A stretch of 64,000 nucleotides of DNA, taken from Saprospiraceae bacterium. GTDB lineage: Bacteria; Bacteroidota; Bacteroidia; Chitinophagales; Saprospiraceae. Where the stretch lies: NCBI GenBank assembly GCA_018057925.1, contig JAGPCT010000010.1, positions 19,330-83,329 on the forward strand, read 5' to 3'. The first letter of the stretch is position 1. Each line of letters begins with the position of its first letter. The notes under the pieces are model-generated. The model was not told the origin of the DNA, did no database searches, and saw only the letters and a program-made list of their open reading frames with translations. A program made the position numbers and the translations under genes. Positions 35,607-44,052 of this stretch are shown here, piece by piece.

Positions 35607-36533
35607 TTATTCAGGATCTTCATTCATGGTGTTGTTGATTTGAAGTTTGTCACCACATCGTCTGCAATAGACCGCATCGTCAGAATGTCCGCTAACATTG
35701 CAGTTGACGCAATATAGATTGTTTTTAGGCTTTTTCATTTCTCGAATAATACTTCCCCCAATGATGCCCGTCGGTACCGCTATGATGGAATATCCGAGTA
35801 TCATGATGAATGAAGCCAGAATTTTGCCTAATGTAGATACCGGTGTAATGTCGCCATATCCGACTGTTGTCAGGGTGACAATAGACCAATATATGCTTTG
35901 GGGAATGGAAGAGAAGCTCTCGTTGTGATGATATTCTACCAGATACATCAGAGATCCTAATAAAAAAGCCAGAATCAAGACAAAGAATAAAAAAATAAAT
36001 ATTTTGCGAAAGCTTCGAATTAATGCGAATACCAATTCTCTGCTTTCTTCTAAAAATTTAACCATGCCGAATATTCTGAATATCCGCAGCAGACGGAAGG
36101 ATCGGATGATCATCAACATGTGGCTCTGGGGAAATAGAAACTCAAAGAAAGAGGGTAAGATAGCAATCAAATCTAATAATCCGAAGGTGCTTGTGATAAA
36201 CTTCTTCTTTACTTTGACACAAGCTAATCTTAGTAAGTATTCAAAGGAAAAAATAACCAGAAAAAACTTGTCAAACAACTTGAAGTAAGTGCCGTATTTA
36301 CTCGCTACTGTGTTGATACTTTCACTTAAAATAAGTGCGATATTTGTCAATATTAATAATGACAATATCGTATCAAAGATTTTACCGGCTCTCGTATTCG
36401 CTTGAAATATTACGACATACAACTTATACTGCCAAGAGTTTTCATCATCCGGTCGGTTTTGTTTTTGAACGACATCAATTCTATCCGGCAATATTCTAAA
36501 TAGGCTCAAATCAAGATTGTATAGTTGGGTCAA
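35607..36533 (-). CDS. Voltage-gated-type potassium channel with C-terminal zinc ribbon
   Basis: 308 residues, six transmembrane segments. S4 carries spaced arginines (MIIRSFRLLRIFRIFGM, ~141-157), followed by a pore loop with the K+ filter TLTTVGYGD (221-228). The C-terminus has a four-Cys zinc ribbon (CVNCNVSG ... YCRRCGD, ~275-297), which is unusual for these channels. It likely opens with membrane voltage to pass K+. Monocistronic. Confidence 0.9.
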   Translation of the reverse strand: MTQLYNLDLSLFRILPDRIDVVQKQNRPDDENSWQYKLYVVIFQANTRAGKIFDTILSLLILTNIALILSESINTVASKYGTYFKLFDKFFLVIFSFEYLLRLACVKVKKKFITSTFGLLDLIAILPSFFEFLFPQSHMLMIIRSFRLLRIFRIFGMVKFLEESRELVFALIRSFRKIFIFLFFVLILAFLLGSLMYLVEYHHNESFSSIPQSIYWSIVTLTTVGYGDITPVSTLGKILASFIMILGYSIIAVPTGIIGGSIIREMKKPKNNLYCVNCNVSGHSDDAVYCRRCGDKLQINNTMNEDPE

Positions 36534-36585
36534 AGTAAAGCATTCTTATTGTTAATTCCAAGCTAAGTGGAGGCAGAATGGCATA

Positions 36586-36631
36586 TTATACCAAATTGAT
36601 TTAACAATCAGACCAACATTTTTTGGTATAA
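36586..36631 (+). repeat. R2 46-bp repeat, copy 2
   Basis: TTATACCAAATTGATTTA, then CAGACCAACATT, ending TTTTGGTATAA; exactly 46 bases, upstream of the channel gene. Confidence 0.7.
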
Positions 36632-36702
36632 ATCCATTTGGATATCAAAAGGATTATAAAAGAGCAGCTATATACTCAAGTAAATATATCCAGCGCTTAT
36701 CA

Positions 36703-36790
36703 AATCTGGAATCGATTCGAACATCGGGCCTACCCTCATAATCAGCACTCTTCGGTTGTAGGAAGGCTTGATTTCTAGAATCCAGGTTTA
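36703..36790 (+). repeat. R1 dispersed repeat, partial
   Basis: GGAATCGATTCGAACATCGGG, CCCTCATAATCAGCACTC and a right end CTAGAATCCAGGTTT follow the R1 order. Confidence 0.55.
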
Positions 36791-36831
36791 ACAACTTAGA
36801 AAGAGAAAGTAGGTTGACTATAATGTACAAC

Positions 36832-37155
36832 TTATCGTTCTTTTTTTGTTGATGCTTGCACTAAATTATCGACTTCAGTATTGAAGCTTTTAAATACCTT
36901 TTCAAGCGGAACATCAAAGCGAATTGTGTTATATTCAATCGGAAATTTAATGACAGGATAAAAGTTGCCAATTGAGCTACAGTCGGGAATGACGACATCC
37001 GAAAAGGTATCCGGAACTTTTCCGGAACTCCAGTTTTTGTTACAGTTCCATTCTTTTTCATGACCGGGAGTACCACCTCTCCATGTCGTGGTCTTTTGAC
37101 TATGTGCACAATATGTACCGATGGTAAATAGTGTAATGAGAATTAAGTTTTTCAT
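36832..37155 (-). CDS. Small secreted protein, adhesin-like repeat
   Basis: 107 residues with a signal peptide (ends YCAHSQ) and one module TWRGGTPGHEKEWNCNKNW followed by GKVPDTFSDVVIPDC. That module resembles the repeat unit found in large Bacteroidota surface proteins, where it marks the start of a beta-helix. The gene ends abruptly, so it may be a truncated remnant of a longer surface protein or a short free-standing version. Function unknown. Confidence 0.6.
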   Translation of the reverse strand: MKNLILITLFTIGTYCAHSQKTTTWRGGTPGHEKEWNCNKNWSSGKVPDTFSDVVIPDCSSIGNFYPVIKFPIEYNTIRFDVPLEKVFKSFNTEVDNLVQASTKKER

Positions 37156-37573
37156 GTTGAAGGTGTTATTATGTTGAAAAATTTGTGTTGTCGTAAAATA
37201 ATTAGTTTCGGTGTTACTTATTATAAGGAAATTATTGTTGAATAAGTTGCATTTTCCTATGTAAATATGTGGTAGTTTTTTATGAAAACAAAAGTATAAA
37301 AGATTATCCCATAGGGAAATATATCCTTTGTTATATCCGCTTGTTGATTGTTGTAAAGAATTTGGGACTATTCTATACTATTTTGGCGTAAAATCATAAT
37401 ACACAGATGTTCAATAAAGAAATTGGTGGGTAATTTTTGTAGAGAAAGATAAGTTTTAATTATCCATTTCAAAAAAAACGATTATATTTTAAAAAGTCTG
37501 ATATTTTTGTAACTTTTTGTCGATATATTGACTCTATATTAATTATTGTAAACAAATGTTATAAATTTTATTC
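37156..37573. other. Intergenic region, no gene seen
   Basis: AT-rich divergent promoter space between the small secreted protein (minus) and the choice-of-anchor V gene (plus). No RNA gene or repeat copy is recognised. Confidence 0.5.
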
Positions 37574-38431
37574 ATGGATATGACAAAAAAACAGATTTTA
37601 TTCATTTTAACAATTCCTTTCGTTATAATAGGACTACAGTCTTATAAGAAGGGTCCGACAAATAATGTTGGAAACCGAACGGGTAGCAATGGTCTTACGA
37701 CGGGTTGTTCCAGTTGTCATGGCAATAAGAACGCCGCTACTCAAGTGACCATAGAGTTGCTTGAAAATGGCAATCCTGTCACCAAGTACACACCTGAGAT
37801 GACATACGATGTCCGCCTGACGGCCTTTAATACAAATAGCCGGCCTGCCTATGGCTTCCAATTGGCCTGTGGAAGTGCAACACCATCATCCTCTTTGTTT
37901 GGTTTGTTTGACAATACGAATGTGGATAATACATCATTGAAGCTATCGCGTAAGCTTTTAGAGCATTCTACGACATTAGATGGTGAGATTATCGACGGGA
38001 AAAGTCAATTTACGAGGACATTTAAATGGACGGCACCGCCAAAAGGGACAGGAGATCTTGCCTTTTATGCCGCTGTCAATGCAGTAAATGACAATGGAAA
38101 GGATGATTCTGGGGATCAATGGAGTCTCGGGAAAAGTAATATATTGGCTGAAAGCTCCGGCACGGCTTCCATCAGTGATGTTAATCGTCCTAAGGTAGGT
38201 ATTTTTCCCAATCCAGCGGCCGATGAAATCCAGATAGATATATCGACTTTGCCCAAAGCTGATTACCGAATTACATTGATAGATATGTCAGGCAATGAAG
38301 TTGCTTCAATAGTAATAAAAACGGGCGTTTACAATAAGAATATTGACGTCAGGACACTGCCTTCCGGACATTATACTGTTTTGATTAAAGGTAATGGCAC
38401 TACTACAACGACCCATCTAGTGAAAATATAG
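37574..38431 (+). CDS. Choice-of-anchor V domain protein with CxxCH motif and T9SS domain
   Basis: 285 residues. Signal peptide to ~24. A haem-c-type motif CSSCHGNKN (~47-55) is followed by a beta-sandwich typical of choice-of-anchor V proteins (VTIELLENGNPVTKYTPEMTY ... YGFQLACG). The T9SS sorting domain from ~205 reads VGIFPNPAADEIQI ... GHYTVLIKG. It could be a surface electron-transfer or haem-binding protein. It is followed 48 bases on by a CX4CH lipoprotein and then a DUF5777 barrel, so the three probably share a transcript. Confidence 0.85.
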   Translation: MDMTKKQILFILTIPFVIIGLQSYKKGPTNNVGNRTGSNGLTTGCSSCHGNKNAATQVTIELLENGNPVTKYTPEMTYDVRLTAFNTNSRPAYGFQLACGSATPSSSLFGLFDNTNVDNTSLKLSRKLLEHSTTLDGEIIDGKSQFTRTFKWTAPPKGTGDLAFYAAVNAVNDNGKDDSGDQWSLGKSNILAESSGTASISDVNRPKVGIFPNPAADEIQIDISTLPKADYRITLIDMSGNEVASIVIKTGVYNKNIDVRTLPSGHYTVLIKGNGTTTTTHLVKI

Positions 38432-38479
38432 ATGTAATTCTAAGTGGAAAATATTTAATGATTTAAAAAGCAAAAGAAT

Positions 38480-38845
38480 ATGAAGTGGAATATAATAGTT
38501 GCAGTTCTATTTGTAATGATTCTATCATCTTGTTATAATGATAGTATTGAATCTCTTACTAAGGTAGATATATGTGATGTTACTGAGGTGACATATAGCC
38601 GTGATGTGACAAAAATTCTCAATAATTCCTGTGCCTTGAGTGGTTGTCATAATGCCAGTGCTTTACTGACATTTCCACTTACCAACTACGATGAAGTAAT
38701 GCCGGTAGTAGAAGATGGACGGCTGCTGAAAGCGATTAAACATGAGTCTGGTGCGTTGCCGATGCCTAAGAACACATCAAAGCTGGATGATTGCAGTATT
38801 AAGAAAATTGAGGCTTGGATAAATGCAGGTAGTTTAAATAATTAA
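38480..38845 (+). CDS. Lipoprotein with CX4CH haem-like motif
   Basis: 121 residues. Lipobox ILSSC (Cys ~18). The mature part has YSRDVTKILNNSCALSGCHN: the spacing Cys-X4-Cys-His is one of the non-standard haem c sites seen in Bacteroidota, and a later Met-rich LPMPKN may supply the distal ligand. The closing helix IKKIEAWINAG is typical of small c-type cytochromes. Likely an outer-membrane or periplasmic electron carrier (inference). Confidence 0.8.
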   Translation: MKWNIIVAVLFVMILSSCYNDSIESLTKVDICDVTEVTYSRDVTKILNNSCALSGCHNASALLTFPLTNYDEVMPVVEDGRLLKAIKHESGALPMPKNTSKLDDCSIKKIEAWINAGSLNN

Positions 38846-38862
38846 AGAAAACATATAGAAAT

Positions 38863-39741
38863 ATGAAGAGAGCAGGATTTAAGATACCACTTTTTAGTGT
38901 GTTAATATGGTTATGTTCAGTAGCAGCAGGACAATCTCAGGACACGTGGGAATCTGTATTGAAGGAAATGGATGAGGAAGGAAATATTACGTTTGCGACA
39001 TTTAAAACCACCAGAATTGCCAATGGGCATAGTGTTGAACAAGTCAAGCGAGGTGTTCTGGATGTCAGGATCAATCATAGATTTGGCGATGTAAGCGAAG
39101 GCTTTGATAATTTTTTTGGATTGGATAATGCCGTGACGCGGATAGGCTTTGATTATGGAATAACAAATGGCTTGATGATTGGAGTGGGGCGAAGTACTTT
39201 AAATAAAGAGTATGATGGGTTTGCAAAGGTGAAACTTGTCGGCCAGGCTAAGAAGAAGAGCCCTGTGACGGTAGATTATTTGGCAGGAATGTCCGTCAGA
39301 TCTGAAAAAATTGATGTTCCGGAGTTGAAGTTTTGGAATAGGGCCAGTTATGTCCATCAACTACTTGTTGCTCGTAAAATAAATGAGTCTTTTAGTTTAC
39401 AAGTGATGCCGACATATTTGCATTACAACTTGACAAATTTGTCTTCGGAGAAAAACAATTTGTTTGCTCTGGGCTTTGCAGGGCGGTATAAAATTACTTC
39501 CAGGACAGCACTGACTTGCGAATATTATGTTGTACCTAAAGATATGAGGCGGCAAGGGAATTTTAATCCACTGACAATCGGTATTGATATCGAGACGGGT
39601 GGTCATGTCTTCCAACTTTTTGTATCAAATGCTTCAGGAGTTACGGAAAGGTCTTTGTTTACAGCTACGACATCCCGTTTTGAAAAAGGTGAACTTCATA
39701 TAGGTTTCAATATTTCTCGTGTATTTACTGTAGGTCGTTGA
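38863..39741 (+). CDS. DUF5777 family outer-membrane beta-barrel protein
   Basis: 292 residues. The signal peptide ends at AAGQSQ. The body is alternating beta strands with aromatic girdles, ending LHIGFNISRVFTVGR with the C-terminal pattern of outer-membrane proteins. DUF5777 barrels are commonly encoded beside cytochrome-like lipoproteins, as here (17-base gap). It may seat the haem proteins or act as a porin (inference). Confidence 0.82.
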   Translation: MKRAGFKIPLFSVLIWLCSVAAGQSQDTWESVLKEMDEEGNITFATFKTTRIANGHSVEQVKRGVLDVRINHRFGDVSEGFDNFFGLDNAVTRIGFDYGITNGLMIGVGRSTLNKEYDGFAKVKLVGQAKKKSPVTVDYLAGMSVRSEKIDVPELKFWNRASYVHQLLVARKINESFSLQVMPTYLHYNLTNLSSEKNNLFALGFAGRYKITSRTALTCEYYVVPKDMRRQGNFNPLTIGIDIETGGHVFQLFVSNASGVTERSLFTATTSRFEKGELHIGFNISRVFTVGR

Positions 39742-40000
39742 GTAGAGATGGGTAGGGTTAGTAAGAAATGCGTATTTATTTCGGCCTGAATCCTCCTATT
39801 TACTTCCTTCTCCCTTGTATGAAAAAGCGAATTCGGAATATTGTTTTTTATTTATTTCGATTGTTTGCAATTTCCGCATAAAATTTTGTCAAATATTGGG
39901 TTTTGTAGAGATTTTTAGGTAAGTTTACCTTGAGAAATAATACCGATTGGATATTCGTAATAGCCCAATTACATTGGTCTAAACGACTATCTCATCGGCA

Positions 40001-40046
40001 TTATACCAAAATATGTTGGACTAATTTATAAATCAATTTGGTATAA
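40001..40046 (-). repeat. R2 46-bp repeat, copy 3 (inverted)
   Basis: The reverse complement reads TTATACCAAATTGATTTATA, then AATTAGTCCAACATATTTTGG, ending TATAA; exactly 46 bases. It lies 24 bases before the CoA transferase ATG, so it must be in or next to that promoter. The remaining 39742-40000 is repeat debris (AATAGCCCAATTACATTGG near 39960). Confidence 0.7.
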
Positions 40047-40070
40047 TTTATAAAACAAACATTTGATGAG

Positions 40071-41357
40071 ATGAGATTGGATATTAATTATGTAGATGCG
40101 GAAACGGCTCTTGGGGTAATTCAGAGTGGCAATAGGGTCTTTGTCCACGGTAGTGCATGTACACCACTTCATATGATGCGTTCGTTGGCCAAACAGAAAG
40201 ACCGACTACAGGAGGTAGAATTGGTGTTTATAACGGTTCAAGGCGATATTGAAGTGCACAAGCCTGAATATGAAGGTAGCTTTAGAATTAATTGTATGTT
40301 TGTTTCAGAAACAGTACGAAAGGCTGTTGAGGAAGGGCGTGCCGATTATATTCCGGTATTTTTGAGCGATATACCTGATTTGTTTAATAAAAATAATTTA
40401 CCGTTGGATGTAGCTATCGTGCAGGTATCTCCACCAGACCAACATGGATATTGTTCTTTGGGGGTTTCTGTTGATATTGCGAGGTCGGCAGTAGCTAATG
40501 CTAAATATGTCATTGCTCAGGTCAATGAAAATATGCCCAGAACACATGGGGATGGTATTATACACAGCTCTCGGTTTACACACATGGTTTATTATAGTGA
40601 GCAGTTGCCGCAGGTGGATTATGGTGCCAAGACGGGACAGGAAGAGATGCTTATAGGTAAATATGTAGCTGAGCTCATAGATGATGGATCAACGATACAG
40701 ATGGGTATTGGGACGATACCCGATGCTGTTTTGAAGTGCCTTAATAACCATCAACATTTGGGAGTTCATACTGAGATGTGTAGTGACGGAATAGTTGATT
40801 TGTTTGAAAGGGACGTCATAGATAATTCCCGCAAAGTCATAATGCCTTATAAGACGGTGACCGGATTTGCTGTCGGTACTGATAAGTTGTATAAATATGT
40901 AGATGATAATCCTGCCTTTGCATTTCTGGATATTGACTTTGTCAACGATACCTCTGTAATCAGGCGCAATCCCAATATGGTTGCCATCAACTCTGCGATA
41001 GAAGTCGATTTAACAGGACAAGTTGTTTCTGACAGCATCGGAACTCGGCAATATAGTGGCATTGGTGGACAGATGGACTTTATGCGGGGTGCTGCATTGA
41101 GTGAAGGCGGAAAACCAATTATAGCGTTAACCAGCCGAACACGTAAGGGTTTGAGTCGTCTTGTGCCGGTAGTCCAGCCGGGAGCGGGCGTTGTCACGAC
41201 GAGGGGTCACGTTCATTATATTATTACAGAATATGGTGTAGCGTATCTCTATGGTAGAAATATGCGTCAACGTGCAAAAGCGTTGATCGAAATAGCACAT
41301 CCTGATGACAGGGAAATGTTAGAGAGGGCTGCTTTTGAACGGTTTAAACGATTGTAA
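40071..41357 (+). CDS. Acetyl-CoA hydrolase/transferase family (4-hydroxybutyrate CoA-transferase-like)
   Basis: 428 residues, typical length. The catalytic Glu lies in HTEMCSDG (~230), which forms a glutamyl-CoA thioester. The Gly-rich CoA loop GIGGQMDFMRGA (~328-339) and TEYGVAYLYGR complete the family signature. These enzymes swap CoA between acetyl-CoA and other acids (4-hydroxybutyrate, butyrate, succinate) or hydrolyse acetyl-CoA. The substrate is not clear from neighbours. Its promoter region contains an R2 repeat. Confidence 0.9.
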   Translation: MRLDINYVDAETALGVIQSGNRVFVHGSACTPLHMMRSLAKQKDRLQEVELVFITVQGDIEVHKPEYEGSFRINCMFVSETVRKAVEEGRADYIPVFLSDIPDLFNKNNLPLDVAIVQVSPPDQHGYCSLGVSVDIARSAVANAKYVIAQVNENMPRTHGDGIIHSSRFTHMVYYSEQLPQVDYGAKTGQEEMLIGKYVAELIDDGSTIQMGIGTIPDAVLKCLNNHQHLGVHTEMCSDGIVDLFERDVIDNSRKVIMPYKTVTGFAVGTDKLYKYVDDNPAFAFLDIDFVNDTSVIRRNPNMVAINSAIEVDLTGQVVSDSIGTRQYSGIGGQMDFMRGAALSEGGKPIIALTSRTRKGLSRLVPVVQPGAGVVTTRGHVHYIITEYGVAYLYGRNMRQRAKALIEIAHPDDREMLERAAFERFKRL

Positions 41358-41375
41358 TTCATCAAATAGACATGG

Positions 41376-41984
41376 TCAAACAGATATTGAATGATTGGAC
41401 AGTTCGGATCTGAGTTGTTTCGGAGACTTAAAGTGAATGGCGGGAAGTCCTAATTCCTGAGCTGCAACACAATTTCGGAAATTGTCGTCAATATATATAG
41501 ATGTTGTAAAGTCAACCTGATAGACTGATTGGAGGAGTGAATAAAAATCCGGATTGGGTTTCGCCATTTTTTCTTCACCACTTATCAATCTTCCGTCAAA
41601 CCAGTGTAGGAAGTCAAATCTATCAAGTGCTATTGGGAAGGTTTCGGCAGACCAGTTGCTTAATGCGTAGAATTTATATGTATTGAGTTCTCTTAGACTT
41701 TGAAAGATATCAACAGTCCCTTGAATTGAATTTCCAAGCATTTCTTCCCAACGACCATAAAAGTCACGTAGTGGTTGTTCCCACTCAGGAAAGAGCATAA
41801 TTCTTTCTTCAGTGGCTATTTGTAGGGGCTTTCCGGCGTCTTGCTCTTCATTCCATTCGAAAGTAGCAACGTGTTTGAAGAAAAATTCTTCCTGTTCGGG
41901 TGTATCAAAGTAATCTTTGTAAACATACATAGGATTCCAGTCGATTAAAACACCTCCTAAATCAAATATTATGGTATTAGTCAT
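41376..41984 (-). CDS. HAD-superfamily hydrolase (subfamily IA)
   Basis: 202 residues. Motif I IIFDLGGVLIDWNP (nucleophile Asp replaced in the second position by Gly, as in many subfamily IA members: DLGGVL), motif II Ser/Thr in YALSNWS, motif III Lys in MAKPNPDFY, motif IV YIDDNFRNC. It probably dephosphorylates a small sugar phosphate or similar. Convergent with the CoA transferase gene, 18 bases apart. Confidence 0.9.
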   Translation of the reverse strand: MTNTIIFDLGGVLIDWNPMYVYKDYFDTPEQEEFFFKHVATFEWNEEQDAGKPLQIATEERIMLFPEWEQPLRDFYGRWEEMLGNSIQGTVDIFQSLRELNTYKFYALSNWSAETFPIALDRFDFLHWFDGRLISGEEKMAKPNPDFYSLLQSVYQVDFTTSIYIDDNFRNCVAAQELGLPAIHFKSPKQLRSELSNHSISV

Positions 41985-42152
41985 TTATAAAACAAGTTGA
42001 ATGATATTGCTCAAAAAATTGTTTAGAATAACTAAACAGCTAAAGGTAGAATATGTTTGTAAATGAGCGTGAAGGTGAGAAGTTGTGTAAAGCAAATGGA
42101 TATAAATGAGCTTTATAGAGGTTGGGTAAAGAAGTAAATTTTTATAGGATTG

Positions 42153-42195
42153 TAAAAAAAAGTGTTGCCATAAAGACAACACCCTTTTATTTTTT
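42153..42195. terminator. Bidirectional terminator
   Basis: GTGTTG (42162-42167) and CAACAC (42177-42182) with an A-run before and a T-rich stretch after. On the minus strand it ends the ArsR gene at 42283 with eight T. Confidence 0.65.
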
Positions 42196-42282
42196 TCGGA
42201 TAAAGTAGGAAGTTGTAATAATTGAAAAGGTAAAATTACTCTTTAGATTCCGTAAAATTTTGATTAAAAAAAGCTTTGGGGA

Positions 42283-42585
42283 TCAGGCATAAAAATTGTT
42301 GACGGCAACCATTGCTTTTTCAACGACTTCATAATTAATGTGATAATGAACAAATTTGCCTTCTTTTTCAGTAATAACGACACCGCTGTTACGAAGGATT
42401 TTTAAATGTTGTGATGTAATAGATTGTTCAATTTTCAATGTATTGTATATCTTATTTACATTGATGTTTTGATACTTGTCAATAAATTCGAGTATCTTAA
42501 GTCGGAGTGGGTGTGCGAGGGCTCTCAGGATATCTGACGAGACCTGAAGTTTTTCATTGTCAATTGTTACCTTAGTCTTTTTCAT
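42283..42585 (-). CDS. ArsR-family winged-helix regulator 1
   Basis: 100 residues. Helix-turn-helix in NVNKIYNTLKIEQSITSQHLKILRNSGVVITEKEGKFVHYHIN; the wing is EGKFVHYHI. There is no Cys and no metal-site signature, so it senses something other than thiol-bound metals, or acts through partners. It is about 40% similar by eye to the next ArsR protein (42831-43169); both keep EQSxxSQHL. They are separately terminated genes and look like an old duplication. Confidence 0.85.
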   Translation of the reverse strand: MKKTKVTIDNEKLQVSSDILRALAHPLRLKILEFIDKYQNINVNKIYNTLKIEQSITSQHLKILRNSGVVITEKEGKFVHYHINYEVVEKAMVAVNNFYA

Positions 42586-42701
42586 AAAAATATTTTGTAG
42601 CGTTTCTTAATAAATAAAAATTTTCACCTCTGTTTTTGGCAGCGATAAAATACTGTAGTTGACCTTTGTGTCACAAAAATGAAACAATATTTGAATATAA
42701 C

Positions 42702-42745
42702 AAAAAAATATGCCAATTTTTTTTGAAAAATTGGCATATTTTTTT
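42702..42745. terminator. Bidirectional terminator between the two arsR genes
   Basis: 20-base perfect arms: AAAAAAATATGCCAATTTTT (42702-42721) and its complement at 42726-42745, with a four-base loop TTTG. T-runs on both strands. Confidence 0.8.
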
Positions 42746-42780
42746 TAAATTAAAGGCTTGTTTAATGTAAACCTTAAACT

Positions 42781-42813
42781 AATATATTGTATATATTTGA
42801 TATACAACATATT
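42781..42813. promoter_or_regulatory. 33-bp AT-rich palindrome 3' of arsR 2
   Basis: AATATATTGTATAT (42781-42794) and ATATACAACATATT (42800-42813), one mismatch, five-base spacer. It resembles a winged-helix operator yet lies 17 bases past the stop of the regulator gene. Confidence 0.45.
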
Positions 42814-42830
42814 ACACAGATGTGTAAAAA

Positions 42831-43169
42831 TTAATTTGCAAGCTCTTCTACAAGCCTTGAAATTTGTGCAAGTCGATTTTTATCCAAAGAATAATAAATA
42901 AACTTGCCTTGACGATCGGTAATAACCACACCTGACCTTCTCAAGATGGCTAAATGCTGACTTGCAACCGATTGTTCTAATCTCAATTTAATATAAATAT
43001 CGGTTACGGTCATGTTATCACCTTCGTCCAACAAATCAATGATGCGTTGTCTGAGCTTGTGGTTAACAGCCCGGAGGACAAGGACTGCTTTTCTTAAAGC
43101 AGTATAGTCTAACTGCATTTCCGCCTTTCCTCCTTTTAAAGAAATAGAGTCGTTTTTTGTTTTTCTCAT
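42831..43169 (-). CDS. ArsR-family winged-helix regulator 2
   Basis: 112 residues. Helix-turn-helix in NMTVTDIYIKLRLEQSVASQHLAILRRSGVVITDRQGKF, wing GKFIYYSLD. No Cys; not a metal sensor of the classic ArsR/SmtB types. Paralogue of the gene at 42283. An inverted repeat AGTTTTGG/CCAAAACT lies at 43186-43219, just upstream, and is a candidate self-binding site. Confidence 0.85.
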   Translation of the reverse strand: MRKTKNDSISLKGGKAEMQLDYTALRKAVLVLRAVNHKLRQRIIDLLDEGDNMTVTDIYIKLRLEQSVASQHLAILRRSGVVITDRQGKFIYYSLDKNRLAQISRLVEELAN

Positions 43170-43185
43170 ATTCTAATATGTTTTT

Positions 43186-43219
43186 AGTTTTGGATTATAT
43201 GTGTTATATAACCAAAACT
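43186..43219. promoter_or_regulatory. Candidate operator upstream of arsR 2
   Basis: AGTTTTGG (43186-43193) and CCAAAACT (43212-43219) with an 18-base AT-rich spacer, 17 bases from the start codon. Its role is inferred from position. Confidence 0.4.
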
Positions 43220-43331
43220 GTACCAAACTTTTTCAAATTGCATCTTATTCTTATATGAGAACGAATAATATCTCCTTTTAGTTTGATTTTCAGGACTATA
43301 TGAGGCGAATTAAATATTAAAATTATTTTAG

Positions 43332-44051
43332 TTATATACCCTTTTGTTTAATATTCGGATCAAAAGGTTTCTTTTTTGAGACCGTGATATTGGGAGGCTT
43401 TAGATAATAGGGTTCTGCAGCAGCTATTTCTTCAAAACTTGAGTGTTCTATTCCTATTCCGAGTTGATTAAACAGAAGGCTGGAGGTTATCTCTATATCG
43501 GTAGTGGAATATTTGTAGGGGCCTAACTGTTGATTGATTTTTTCTGCTGCATCACCGAGGCAATACACGGCATCCGGTTTTATATCCCCAACGAGGTCAG
43601 ACAGGAGGATGGGTAATAGACATGGACTCACAGGGTATAGCAACTTGCCAAAGTGGTCGAAAATGGACATATAGACCTCATTGCGACGTGCATCAAGAGC
43701 AGCGCAGTATATTGAAATTGGGGTACCGAACTGTCTGGCAGCCTCTTGTGCCAATGCTTGGAAGGAATCCACCTCTATCAGCTTTATGTCAAGAGACATG
43801 CACAAGCCTTTTGCTACCGAGTAGCCTATTCTAAGTCCGGTATAGCTTCCGGGACCTCTCGCTATCAGGATACCTGATAAGTCATTAAGAGATATTCCAC
43901 TAAAGTTACAGCACTTTTGAATCATTATGGTGATATGTCCCGCCAATTCAGCATAATTGTATCTTATTTCTTCCGCATAGATTATATTTTCATCGACTAT
44001 AGACACAGAAAAGGGAGTAGTAGTGGTATCGATTGCCAGGAAATACGCCAT
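43332..44051 (-). CDS. tsaB: TsaB, t6A modification complex subunit
   Basis: 239 residues of the ASKHA fold: LAIDTTTTPFSVSI at the N-terminus and ILIARGPGSYTGLRIGYSVAKGLC in the middle. TsaB lacks full catalytic capacity and serves as dimerisation partner of TsaD in making threonylcarbamoyl-adenosine at position 37 of ANN-decoding tRNAs. The C-terminal third is lineage-specific. One base separates it from the M28 peptidase stop, so they are co-transcribed although unrelated in function. Confidence 0.93.
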   Translation of the reverse strand: MAYFLAIDTTTTPFSVSIVDENIIYAEEIRYNYAELAGHITIMIQKCCNFSGISLNDLSGILIARGPGSYTGLRIGYSVAKGLCMSLDIKLIEVDSFQALAQEAARQFGTPISIYCAALDARRNEVYMSIFDHFGKLLYPVSPCLLPILLSDLVGDIKPDAVYCLGDAAEKINQQLGPYKYSTTDIEITSSLLFNQLGIGIEHSSFEEIAAAEPYYLKPPNITVSKKKPFDPNIKQKGI

Positions 44052-44052
44052 T

